A DNA stretch of 64,000 bases from Branchinecta lynchi (Eukaryota > Arthropoda > Branchiopoda > Anostraca > Branchinectidae). Every line of letters begins with the position of its first letter. Positions within the stretch are counted from its first letter, which is position 1. The stretch spans positions 19,840,212-19,904,211 of the forward strand of contig JAKZAP010000021.1 in NCBI GenBank assembly GCA_023053575.1, written 5' to 3'. The notes beneath the pieces were generated by a model, which worked only from the letters and a program-made list of their open reading frames with translations, searched no databases and was not told where the DNA came from. Both the position numbers and the translations under genes were made by a program. Positions 21,567-32,447 of this stretch are shown piece by piece.

Positions 21567-23068
21567 TGGAATGCCTAGAGTTTTTCTTCTCTTTCTTTTG
21601 TGTTGTTTCTTAACCTATCTCTATCCTTTTGCTGTTACGATCATAGCAAAATAACACTAGGGAGTAGAGCAAGACCATGCTTTGCAAACGGGCTATGCTC
21701 GTAGCGTCGGCCACTACACTAGCGGCATTTAAAGCGAGACAAACTTGCGGGTTCAGAAATTTCTAGTAAAGCAAAGGTGCGGTCTGCACAAACCATGAAA
21801 GCAACGGAGGCTGTATCATTTTTTGCAATGTTCACCAGCGCTGGTGAACGACTGAATGAATTTTAGTAGGGACGTTCTCTATCGCTAGTGGTGCTACTAT
21901 CGCTGCTGTTCGAGTGTGTGTCAATTTTTTCAAGTCTTGGAGCTTTAGTGTTATTCTGCTCTGGTTACGATGGATGAATGAACATACGAGAGGTTAGGAT
22001 GTGTTGACAGCAAGGCTTGCGGAACTATCTTTGGGCGCTTTCTGGCGCTTTCTACAAGGGACCGTGACAAATAAACTAGAAGCAAACTTTTGTATTGTAT
22101 TTAGAAGTTGTAGCAGAAGGTCGTAGGTGGCGTTCACCCCCTTTCCCTTCTTCGGGTTGCATTCGTGTCTTTTAGTTCAGTACTGGCGACCAGCTCTGAA
22201 TAACAAAAATACCCAAGACTATTGCCCAATGTGTGGTATGGAAGGGCGAAACTCGCTACCTTTCGTTGATAGATCTGAGATTACCGATTTGAAAAGGAAG
22301 TTTTTAACTGAGAGGAAACGGATTCGTTTTCTAGTATGAGTAGCAAGTGTTTCGGTAACTCTGAAGACTGGGTAGATCCCTGATGGCTGTAAGGCATACT
22401 TCTAATGTAGTTTATGAGTTGATTTCAATTTAATTTTTTTTTTCTTTGATCGAGTGCTTCCTATTTTTTTTTTCCACAATACCTTTATTGGGCTTTTTAG
22501 TTATTCATACCTTAGGATCAGTTTGGGCTACAGTTGTCAAGCGATTTCCCATTTAAATCAACTTCATCACTGTCTTCTTCGAAATCCTCATAGTCTCAAC
22601 TCCAGTCCTGCAAAAGGATAAATCAACTTCACTTCACACGCGAAAGAACATAACTATCACGAAACAAATTCAACTTTGAGCTACTTCGAGCTTTTTCAGA
22701 TTTTGGCAAAAACAAAGTTCCGCGGACACCGTCATACAGTGGCACGAGAAGTCTTGTGGACGAGGATAGTTCGCCGCAGCACGGAAGGTGGTCCTGGTAT
22801 AAGTTCTGTGGGTGAGAAAAAAAAAACAAGTTTCGGATTTCCCATAATTATAAATTGAGACAGATCTAAGCAAGTGGTGTAAATAATCCGAATGATATTT
22901 GGTGGTGAGTAGCCTGAGTGGTAGAAAAAAATACGTTCGAAATGTATATTATACACATATATTACATTTATAGTATACATATTATATATATGAATGACTC
23001 AAAACTGTAAAAAACAGAATAAAGAAAACATGCCACATAGCCAATTTTCACAGTATATAGACCTAATG
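21567..23068. other. No convincing gene; one short Cys-motif frame
   Basis: A + strand frame ending at 22339 contains DYCPMCGMEGRN and a basic KRKFLTERKR tail. It lacks a proper ATG and any splice support, so I do not call it. Other content is spacer, with AT-rich palindromic words at 22940-22995. Confidence 0.35.
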
Positions 23069-23535
23069 GACCGCACCAAGCTCACAAACCTTTATTACTA
23101 GTTTCGTATTATTTGTACTATTATTTATGATTATATTTAACCTATTCAATTTAATTTGCCACTACATCGGTCAAAGCCGAGTTTGTGGTTGCTGTGTGTT
23201 ACATTTAGCCTACTAAGTCAAAATAATTTAAAAGTCTGTATCTCATCGAATAGAACACAGATTACTGAGTACCATAATCAATTTGTACAATCGGTATAGG
23301 GACCGCGCCTAGTTCACCAACCTTTAATACTAGTTTCATTTTTGTTGTACTATTATTTCTATTTACATTTAACCTATTCAATTTAATTTATCTCAAAACT
23401 AATACCACGATCAAAGCCGATTTTGTGGTTGTCGTATATTATCTTTACCAAGTAATAATTTAAAAATCTATGTCTCATCTAACAGAACGAAAATTACTGA
23501 GGACCATAATCAGTTTGTACAATTAATGTGGGCTC
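23069..23535. repeat. Tandem duplication, about 232-bp unit, two copies
   Basis: Copy 1 (23069-23300) and copy 2 (23301-23535) share gaccgc at the start, aacctattcaatttaattt, a gatcaaagccga block with ttgtggttg, and end near ataatcagtttgtacaat. Divergence is moderate, so the duplication is not recent. Confidence 0.7.
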
Positions 23536-23979
23536 AAATGTCAACAAACATGAAGTGAACAAACACAAACAAAAATGAAGCTCTCTTTAGCCATTAACCA
23601 AATTTAGTGACTTGATTGATCATCGGAGTGCACGCGGATCACTCAGTTGTGCGTCGTTCGTAGGAGCAAACTGACTAACCACCAACAGACGAAACACGAA
23701 ACCTGTTTGTATCGCCATGCCCCTTGGACATTTAGTGTAATTAATTTCATTTCATATCATCATTACTGATTCTTTCAGTTGGTCATATTCATGACGATCT
23801 CGCACCCTGGTAACAATCTTTAAATTTCTTTAATCTTTAAAAAAGGAGAGCTTCCCAAATTATCAAAGATATGAACAAAAATTACTATATTCTGCAAAAG
23901 ACAAATATCATAAAAATAAAGAAAAATCGACATTGACAGATCATGACAGCACTGTGATTGAAAATCACTAACTATTATC

Positions 23980-24363
23980 AAGAACAAATAATCTGATAGA
24001 ACCTCCGTCTGACTACGCGGAGTCGAGTGTTTCCCCGTACCCTTTACGCTGCGAACGAGGGGAGGTTAGTAGTTTTGCCACAACACGCTTCGTTACCTCT
24101 ATAATTAGCTATCTCGCTGTGAAACCACCCCGAGGAAACGTAGAAGACAAAGCTGATTGGTTCTTTGGACGTCCTCAAGAGCGGGTCAGTGCGCGGAGTA
24201 CGCCTATTTTTCTTTCTCGGTGATGAGCAACGGCGAAGACGGAAGCAGAGTAGACGGGTAAAAAGCTACAGTAAATAATCAATCAAATAAATCAGTTTGG
24301 TCGGGGTATTCATAGTCGCTGCATGGTAACAAAGACAGCGGTTCTATCGGATTATTTGTTCTT
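23980..24363. mobile_element. TIR element of 384 bp
   Basis: The 24-bp arm starting AAGAACAAATAATC and ending TAGAACC (23980-24003) returns inverted at 24340-24363 with one mismatch. No flanking target duplication is visible, so the true ends may lie slightly inward. No transposase. Confidence 0.55.
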
Positions 24364-24897
24364 AATATGAATCTTAACTTGAGCTCTTCCTGACTAGTGC
24401 CCTGGTGGCTGGAACTTGTATTTGCCACCGCAAGCGTCGGTACATGTACACTGTACAACCCACAGATATAAGCAGCGCCGACATTTCACGGAATGTAAAG
24501 ATGAGCAACGGCGTCTTTCCCGGACCCTTGGCGTTTTAAACACAAATCTTACACAGGTAAGATTAAAATACAGAAGCAATTAACAGCACATAAATGAAGC
24601 TCGACAATTGTATCCAGATGTGTCATATATAAACAATATGCACGTATAACGTGACACTGTTTTCGATTCACTTCTTGTCAACTTGTCCACGGTCTGCCTT
24701 TCTCGCCGTTCGTCATTTTCTGCATGGGTGGAATCGGGATCCTTGGAAAGCTAGGGGTAGGCAATTACTCACCAAGAATAACACCCCTTCATATTGGTAA
24801 GTAAGTAGTTTATTTCCACGATCTTCAAGAGGCGTAGTAACGTAATTTTTTTTTTTTACCTTATGCATATTTATAATGTGCACAGAATGCATTTAGG
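24364..24897. other. No gene recognised
   Basis: A ggtaagtaagtagtttattt strip at 24799-24818 resembles the 3' tail and end of a - strand LINE. Otherwise only spacer is seen. Confidence 0.3.
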
Positions 24898-25996
24898 ACA
24901 AGACCAAAGGTTTCGATGGGATCCCAAAAATTCAATATTTGTTCAAGACAGTCCGGTCTTGTCTTCACCAGATCCGGTCTTCGCCAGACTCCTTGAACAT
25001 TTTTACTGTTAAAATTCAGAAACAGATTAAGGCCAAATAGGTAATCATCTGAGAAAACCAAGTTCAGATATAGATTCAGCATGTGTGTTTACCCCTATAA
25101 ATCATATCTGTTTTGACGAAAACTTCCTGCCACTTTTGCCAATTTCCCGGTTTCGCACGAATTGCGGAACAACTTGTCCGGCAAAAAAAGAAAGCTCAAA
25201 AACGAACTAAGCGTATCTTCTTTCCCCAATACTGAACATCTAATCAACTTCAAATAAAAATTAACTTCTAACAAATTTTCCGGCTCCAGCCGGATTCCGG
25301 TCGAACTATATATCCGGGTAAAAAAAAGATTATCATACACGGATTCAGCATCTCTTCTTACCCTAAATCGGATATCTAATCAAATACAGATAAAACTTTA
25401 ACTTTTTGCAATTTTTCGGTTTTGCCGGATTCCGAGCGAACTACATGTCCAGATAGAAAATTGTTTTCACCATCGTTTCAGCATGTTTTCTTACTCTTGA
25501 ATCCTTAAACTTTTACTTTTGACAGACTTTCCGGCTTTGGTGCTAACTACTTGTCCGGTGAAAAAATGGTTTTCTCCATCGTGTTCAGCATGTCTTCTTA
25601 CCTCTAAATCGAACATATTATCAACTTCAAATAAAACTTTTACTTTTAACAAACTTTCCGGTTTGGGCCGGATTCCGGGCGAACTACTTGTCTGATGAAA
25701 AAATGGTTTTCACCATCGAGTTCAGCATTTTTCCTTACCCCATAATCGACTATCACATTATCTGTTTAAAAATATTTCATTTGCCCCTTCATTTAAACCC
25801 CCTCCCCCACCCCAAAATGTAGGGCTACAGAGCCCATCTACGAACTCGAACTTACTCTTGACCCAAAGAATCCTCACACCAAGTTTCATCAAAATATCTC
25901 TTTCCCTTCGAGAATTATAGTGCGCACAGACGGACAGACGGACAACCTTTGCGATGTCATAGATATCCCTCCACTTACGTTTTGGAATCCCAAAAA
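24898..25996 (-). repeat. Family 1 element, copy d
   Basis: It begins acaagaccaaagg and ends ggaatcccaaaaa, the reverse orientation of copies b and c. The GACG strip is only two to three units (25931). Module order matches copy a, at 1099 bp. Confidence 0.75.
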
Positions 25997-27234
25997 GCTG
26001 GAGCTATCGAAATGATAAAGGGTTATGAGTAGTTCTTCAGTCATCCTTAAGGGAGGAGTTCCCATTGGGGCCCCATTCCAAGGTTTTTACTCGGAAAAAT
26101 AAAATAAAATAAAACCCTGATACATATCTTACGATGTCTGGTACATAGATGACAGTTTCTTCAAAACTATTAAGGAATGAATTTCTTTCCTCCAAATGGC
26201 CGACGGGCCATAGCGGGCAAAAACAAAATATGAAAAAGAAGAAACACTGATAAATTATAATCATAATATTTAAAGCACCAAAATCAAACCATTTGACTCT
26301 CTCCTGCCCCCAAAACACTCCCGATGTTTCATAGCCTGCTTCGGAAACCTCCCGAACTGATATATGGTTGCCAAAAATTTTTCTTCCCATATTTCGTGCC
26401 AAAGATTCGATATGGGAGATAGCGCCCAAATATCTCCCTTCAGTGCCTTGTAACTCCAACTGTGAAGTTTTTTTTTGCTTACAGGCTTTTTATAGCCAAC
26501 CTCGCGTGGCAATTTTGTTGACACTCTGACACCCCGGCAATAATTTGTACATGTAGTTACACATATATTATCTGCAAACAAAACATTCGAAAGATCTTAA
26601 GCTTCTGAAATCATAAAAGCTAATGAACACAAATCAGCATACCCAGCAAGAAACTGCCAAATCCTGATAAATATCCTAAAATCCTCTTTGCCACTGATTC
26701 ACACAGTATATTCGCCGCAGTTCACAAACTATATTATGAAGCTGATATTAAGACTCTGACCGAGTAGTGACGAATTACCATTTGCAATTGTGGTAGAGTA
26801 GCGGTACAGTAAAGACACGTAGCTTCAGTCTTACCCGACGGCTGAAATGCTTCAATCTGACAAAAGACAGCATATGGCTGGTAGTAATGCTTCAATCACA
26901 GGAATCTTCAGGGCAGACGAATCATAAGGGTATGGATGGACAGAGAATGATCACTATAGGACGACGGGAGGGGGTTCTCGCCTGAAGTCTACATTACAAT
27001 GACACAGTTGGATGTCAGTGTCTTCATACATGGCTCGCTGCCTTCAGACAGAAGCGTTACACAAGTTATTAGTAAACTGAAAAGTGGTTCTTAAAATTGT
27101 TTGCTTGCCATGACCAATTCCGGACCTTATAATACGAATAGTCATTCTTGCTCTTTAGAAGCTTCATTTTCTAAAAGCACTTTAAATCTTAGCTCTTAAT
27201 AGAAATTATCTTTTTATGATGAACCGGCTAAGAA
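25997..27234. other. No gene recognised
   Basis: Frames up to 140 codons occur on the - strand around 26037-26581 but overlap each other and lack splice or family support. No repeat family of this window was recognised. Confidence 0.35.
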
Positions 27235-28440
27235 GCATCGTTTTTAGTGGAGTGTTCCTTGGAACAATCCACTATTGCGAGCGCTGTAGCAGCTTTCGGT
27301 TTTCGGTTTTCACCATATTTTGTGGAGCTCATAACCCGTGAACCAGTGCAAGTATCAAGTTCAAACTTGCTATTGGGGTCTAGTTTTGTCTTTTGCCCCC
27401 CCCCCCAACCCCGTTCAGGGGCAAGTGAGCCCAGATTGCCCAGTGAATAATTTGCATAACTTGATCAGAACAGGACATAGGACGATGAAATTCCTTGTAC
27501 ATGTAAATTGCTTTTAAAGTTGCACCTCTCCCACCCACCACGTTCATGGGCAACTGGGCCCAGATTGCCCTGGAGTAAAGTTCGTTACCCGTGACAGGAA
27601 CCAAACAGGTATCAAGTTGAAACTTAAATATTCTTTGAGCCCAAGCTGACTTTGAAACATTTATTCCAGCAATGTTTTCTACGGATACGTCAGCTAAGAT
27701 TCTTCATAAGCGATATTTCGGCCGTTCTTGGCAAGGGCCCTCGTCAGGCTTCCAATCCTCTTGTTCAACTTCGGGGAAAGAAACAAACCTGTAATAAATA
27801 ATTTTACATTTATTAAACATTATAATTTTTACATTATAATTTTACATTATTTTGTATTTATTACAGGTTTGTTTCTTTCCCCGAAGTTGAACAAGAGGAT
27901 TGGAAGCCTGACGAGGACCCTTGCCAAGAAGGGCCGAAATATCGCTTATGAAGAATCTTAGCTGACGTATCCGTAGAAAACATTGCTGGAATAAAAGTTG
28001 AAACTTGGTAGGATTGTGAGCATCGGGGTCTCTTTTTACTTTTTGCGGGTCCCAAACCCCGCCCACATTTGGTTCAGGGGCAATTGGACCCATATTGCTC
28101 ATTTTTTAGTGTTTTAAACTTGACAATAACTGGAGATAAGGCGACGAAATTCCTTTTCTGCTTTTAGATCATAAGGTTGGGGAAAGTTGAACCACCCCCA
28201 CCCTCCCCGTTCATGGGCAAGTGGGCCCCAACTGCCCATGAAAAAAGTTTTTGACTGGAATCAAACTCGAAGCTGGTATACTTGAGGAAAAAGAGGTGTA
28301 AATACGCATTTTCATTGGTCACGACCTTCCCCCCCCCCCCCCGCTCCCGTTCATGGGCAGCTGGGTACGGATTTCCCATGAGTTAAGTTCGTCTATGAAA
28401 GATCTCAAGTCCAACTCTCGTATATTTGGGGAGATACATC
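27235..28440 (+). repeat. Family 7 element, copy 1
   Basis: It starts catcgtttttagtgg with a short hairpin (tagtgga, gttccttggaac, tccacta). It then runs as loose ~120-bp units, each with ataacccgtgaaccagtg, atcaagttcaaacttg, a ggggtctagt word, a poly-C run and ttcaggggcaattgggccca-like text. Copy 2 is at 43155-44060. A family 3 foldback is inserted at 27660-27995. Class unknown. Confidence 0.6.
27660..27995. mobile_element. Family 3 foldback, 141-bp near-perfect arms
   Basis: The left arm 27660-27800 and right arm 27855-27995 are equal in length, align without gaps and differ at two positions. The spacer is 54 bp and AT-rich. Each arm holds the family core cgatatttcggcc and ttcttggcaaggg. 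The RNA would form a long double strand. Related copies at 45146 and 45945 are more decayed, so this one is young or maintained. Confidence 0.85.
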
Positions 28441-28549
28441 TATGGAAGAGGATCTGGTGCAACAGCAACAAAGAAGACGAAGCGACGTACTTTAATCTCT
28501 AATTAACAGTTGGAAAATGGACTGTTTTGTCATAGAGAGAGGTAGGTAG

Positions 28550-29902
28550 GTTTTTATTTTTAACCAAAAACACTGAAAATAAAATAAAATAACACTACTA
28601 ATATCCCATTGCAGCAAAAAGAAAGTCCCAAGAACTTGTGCTGCAATTTATTAATACTACTTGTATCTAATAAATAAATAACTAAACATAACAACTTATT
28701 ATCCACCTAGCCTATGACTTGAATAACAAACAATTAAACGTGAACACTACACGCAACAAGAATCCTTAATATTTACTCATTACCAGTTTCAGCCCCACCC
28801 GAACAACTGTGAAGAAAAAAGAAAGAAAAAAAAGAAGAAAAAGACCACATACCCTTCAACTCGTATTAATTAAGTGGAAAGTTTTCAGTTTCTTTTTAAA
28901 TCCGTATAAAGTGGCAGACTCCCTGATGCTAGACGGCAGATTATTCCAAACAGAAGGCCCCAGATTATGAATCATATAAGATGATCTAACTGTTTTTCTT
29001 TTTTCATTAGTTAAAAACCGTGCATTTCTAGTATCATAATTGTGGTGCTCCTGATTCATAGAAAAATAATCATGGAAATAATCAGGGCATATATGGTTCA
29101 TGCTTTGAAACACAAAAATTGATGCCTGGTAATCACGAATCTGACCAACATTCAGAACATTACACCGGGAAAAGCTGGCAATGGTTTTGGATTCAACCTC
29201 CTTTTTATGTCCGCAACCAAACGAATGCTTTTATTTTGCAAAATCTGGATCCTTTTATAATTAGAAAAATTTGACAGCCCAATGAACACAACCGTAATCA
29301 ATGTAAGGGTGAACAAGGGAAACATAAATAATTTTTAAAATCTGAAATGGAAATGTTTTTCTTACCCGTCTTAGAATTCCTAGCCCCCTAGCCATTTTTG
29401 CACCAATAATATTACAATGCTTTTTCCAACTAATATTATTATCTAAATAAAACCCCAAATATCTCATTTCAAAAACTTGTTTAATGGGTAAATCTCCGAA
29501 AAAAATGTTATTGTTATCATTGAGTAACCTACCTGTTCGACTAAAAATAATGTAATTTGTTTTAGATGCGTTAACTGCTAGGGAACTACCAACTGTAAAA
29601 CTACGTAAACGTTCAAGTGCTAAGTTAGCCTAATGTACAACCTCCACCAAACAACTACCAATTATTGTTATGGCAGTGTCGTCCGCGAAAGAGGTCAGCG
29701 CCTCCTCACCAACATGTGATGCCAGCGAATTAACATAAACGAGATATAGCAGAGGTCCGAGCACGGAACCTTGAGGCACTCCGCACTTTACATCGAACTC
29801 GCTGCTCAGGATATCCGATAAAGCAACTTTGAGACTTCGGCCATGCAGGTACGATGAAAACCACTGTACGCAAATACTACCTAGCCCAAGCCCGCTTAGT
29901 CT
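28550..29902 (-). pseudogene. Truncated LINE, reverse transcriptase C-terminal half
   Basis: On the - strand from 29902: LSGLGLGSICVQWFSSYL, CGVPQGSVLGPLLYLVYVN, the catalytic SFADDTAI, then KIIYVSLVHPYIDYG in the thumb (29261-29467 frame) and the C-terminal YDTRNARFL and VWNNLPSSIR (28856-29113 frame). At least two frame changes are present. The 3' tail is a (CTAC)n-like strip near 28550. The N-terminal part of the RT continues at 32340-32415, beyond a 2437-bp insertion. Confidence 0.85.
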
Positions 29903-29945
29903 CGAGGGGTTGCTCACTCCCAACAACGATGTACACCAAGTGGCG

Positions 29946-30124
29946 CGTGCCGCGGTGCCGAGCCGGTGCCGAGCCGGTGCCGAACCGGTGCCGAGCCGGT
30001 GCCGAACCGGTTCCGAACCGGTGCCGAACCGGTGCCGAGCCGGTGCCGTGCCGGTGCCGTGCCGGTGCCGTGCCGGTGCCGAGCCGGTGCCTTGCCGGTG
30101 CCGAGCCGGTTCCAAGCCGGTGCC
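29946..30124. repeat. GC-rich minisatellite, 12-bp unit
   Basis: About fifteen copies of GGTGCCGAGCCG with A/T changes at one or two positions (gag, gaa, gtg) lie just inside the left end of the transposon. Twelve being a multiple of three, all frames stay open on both strands, which explains the long Arg/Pro/Ala-rich frames here. They are not genes. Confidence 0.9.
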
Positions 30125-30419
30125 GCGGTTTTTTTTACTTCAAATTACAGTATTGTGATAAAGCACGATTTCTGATGTACATGTAAACAAATTTCATCAG
30201 ATATTGGCCGAGAATGAAGTCGGCAATGTGTGTTGAATACAAGAGCTAGCAGCTCATATGGTACTTGCAAGGCTGGGTCAGAGGATGAAATTTAGGAATT
30301 TGTAAATTCTTGGGTTTCTTGTGTTTAATTATAAGCCATACCCGTGAAATAAGAATGATTGTGGGCCCTTGGAAATCAAGAGAATGATCTGGTGAAAAGT
30401 ATTTTATTTTTGCACTTTA

Positions 30420-31000
30420 AGGGCACTAGAAATTCATGTGAAAGCAAAACCCTTTAGGCAAAAGTGACTATGGGCTCATGGGGATCACGTAGTTGTATAT
30501 TTTGCTCAAACTAATGCAACCTATAATACTAATGCAACCTACTTCCGTAATCATTACATATATTTCTAAACCCGGAGACCCACGTTTCGTGCGGTACATT
30601 CTAACCCCTCTAACAAAACCTCGCTGATTTTCTCACTTGCCGTGTTTTGCTACCTTCGATGTGTATCACGCTGTCGACGGTTCGAGACGGTTGCGCGACG
30701 GTTGTCTGCGAGAATTTTTTCCATCAGGAAAATCGGTTATGCAAATTGTTTCCCTGTTTCGCTAGAAGTCAACGGGTTTCGGAAAAGGCTTAAAACAGCC
30801 AACACAGTTAGTTATTTATTGAAAGCACAGCATAGTTAAAGTATTCGAATACTTTAAAATACTGTAAGTTGAGGAGTGATTAGTGCGAGGGGTCCTTTAA
30901 GGGAGCTGGAAATTCATTTTGAAGCAAAACCCTTGTTTCACACATAATCATGGGCTCATGGGGATCATGAAAATATATGTTTTGCTCCAAAGTATTTTCT
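30420..31000. repeat. Direct duplication inside the transposon
   Basis: A block starting ttaagggcactagaaattca (30417) and holding gggctcatggggatcacg and attttgctc recurs at about 30895-30990, roughly 480 bp on. Family 5 phrases (aaaacagccaacac) lie between them. Confidence 0.5.
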
Positions 31001-31341
31001 GTACTTTGTGGTTATGATGAGTACTTTAAGGAATGTGGTTGGCTCTATAAAAGAATTTATGAACCAATCTTTCCCTTCCTTGACTACCTACTTAGGCTAA
31101 CTGGTACATATATTTAGCCACAGCAAGTGCATGAAAATGGCAAAGTTCGAAGCACGAACGTTCAAATAAGCATACCTCTATTGCACTCCCAGAGTGTCTG
31201 ATGGGGAAATTGACTTTTTCCAAGTTAAATATGCCTGCCAAGTATCATTCTTAGCACACTCTACAAATATGAAAAAAAGATTGGTCGCCACTGAATTACC
31301 TTCACCAGAAGCAAAATATACTGAAGCTGGCTCAAGTTTTG

Positions 31342-31955
31342 GGCGATATTCGATACCGATAACGATATATCCATGTATCGGACAAAATATCGATATCGAA
31401 AGTAAATATCGATATCGATAACGATATTTGTTCATTCGTAAAGATTGCAATTAATCCAACATATCCCACACTTATATATACGAAATTGGAGCAATGTGTA
31501 TTCCGCAATTCCTTTCTTATTTATCCCGAGTTCGAGATGATCCAGTATGCGATATATCGGATATCGATCGATCGATATATCGCACCAAATATCGATATCG
31601 AAACGTAAATATCGCTATCGAAAACGATATTTGTTCATCGTAATTATTGTAAATAATCCGAACTAACCTACACTTATATATCCGAAATTGGACAATATGT
31701 TTTCCCTAATTCATTTCTCATTTATTCTGAGTTTGAAATGATCCAAGATGCTATTTAATGAAAATTTGGTTCTTAGATTTTGGCGAAACGAAGCATGGTA
31801 AGCAAATATCAATATCGATATATCGATTATCGAATATCGAAAGTGAAAATATCGATATATCGATTGTTGAATATCGAAAGCGGAAATATCGATGTATCGA
31901 TTATCTAATATCGAAAGGGAAAATATCGATATATCGAAAAATCCAAGTATCGCCA
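31342..31955. repeat. ATCGAT-rich array on a duplicated ~215-bp unit
   Basis: Words such as atatcgatatcg, gatatatcgatt and aatatcgaaag occur more than 25 times. Two units (about 31342-31556 and 31557-31770) share cttatatatacgaaattgg-like text and a tttgttcat block and so are tandem copies. A third run of the palindromic words follows (31805-31940). TATCGATA is the known DREF/BEAF-32 site of flies. Any binding here is only inference. Confidence 0.75.
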
Positions 31956-32151
31956 AGCACCAGTACCAAACCATGGTTGACCACTTTGCGCATTTGGTCA
32001 ACAGCATCTCCTCATATCTAGTTCAGCTTCTTCTTCGGTTGCATGTTTTCAATAATTCTTTCATTCAAGTACCTTCGTTATTGGGCGCCAGATACCAGAT
32101 ACCAGATGGCGAAGAGTAATCTGCAGAAAATTTGTCCGTGGCCGGCGTATC

Positions 32152-32305
32152 GTGCTAGAGGCGCGCCGGTGCCGTGCGGTGCCGTGCGGTGCCGTGCTGG
32201 TGCCGAGCTGGTGCCTCGGTGTTGCGCCGTTGCAGTGCCGGTGCCGTGCCGGTGCCGTGGTGCCGTGCGGTGCCGTGTCGGTGCCGTGTCGGTGCCGTGT
32301 CGAGG
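32152..32305. repeat. GC-rich minisatellite at the right end of the transposon
   Basis: Variants of GGTGCCGTGCC, GGTGCCGTGCG and GGTGCCGTGTC repeat over 150 bp. They are related to the left array at 29946 and lie in the same direct orientation, just inside the right terminal repeat. Confidence 0.85.
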
Positions 32306-32339
32306 TGTACACCGGTGGCGGAGAGAGAGCAACCCCTCG

Positions 32340-32415
32340 CTTAGTCTACTTAGAAGGGTATTAAATTCAACAGTATCAAAAGCCTTACGGAAGTCTACAA
32401 AAACAGTTAGAGTTC
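32340..32415 (-). pseudogene. LINE reverse transcriptase, N-terminal side of the split
   Basis: The - strand reads TVFVDFRKAFDTVEFNTLL, the first catalytic aspartate motif of the reverse transcriptase. It continues in frame into 28550-29902 once the transposon and one octamer are left out. The element is 5'-truncated here, next to a 30-bp palindrome. Confidence 0.85.
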
Positions 32416-32417
32416 AT

Positions 32418-32447
32418 ATGATAGATCATCATATGATGATCTATCAT
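32418..32447. repeat. Perfect 30-bp palindrome
   Basis: The sequence ATGATAGATCATCAT is followed directly by its exact reverse complement. A further atcatatgatgatgatag follows. It sits at the 5' truncation point of the LINE. Confidence 0.9.

Larger units (their letters stand above)
29903..32339. mobile_element. TIR transposon, 2437 bp, exact 8-bp target duplication
   Basis: The ends are CGAGGGGTTGCTC and its exact inverse, followed at both ends by a GTGTACACC-type palindrome. The flanking octamers 29895-29902 and 32340-32347 are both cttagtct. Taking one octamer and no insert, the reverse-transcriptase reading passes the junction in frame with no gap. Inside are two minisatellites, pieces of family 2 and family 5, a duplicated block and ATCGAT-rich arrays. 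There is no transposase. An 8-bp duplication occurs in hAT, P, Merlin and others, and the ends do not settle which. Confidence 0.85.

Noticed and set aside
22127..22339. Frame with CPMCG motif
   Set aside because: No ATG start and no splice acceptor. A single CxxC pair is weak evidence.
26037..26581. Overlapping 140- and 103-codon frames on the - strand
   Set aside because: Two frames of the same stretch, neither with a motif. Length is within what chance gives in 64 kb.
29630..30186. Long Arg/Pro/Ala-rich frames on both strands over 29966-30186 and 29630-30115
   Set aside because: They arise because the 12-bp minisatellite unit keeps every frame open. Only the RT-like part on the - strand up to 29902 is protein-derived.
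31342..31955. ATCGAT array as a centromere or insulator
   Set aside because: Only about 600 bp long and inside a transposon. No evidence of either role.
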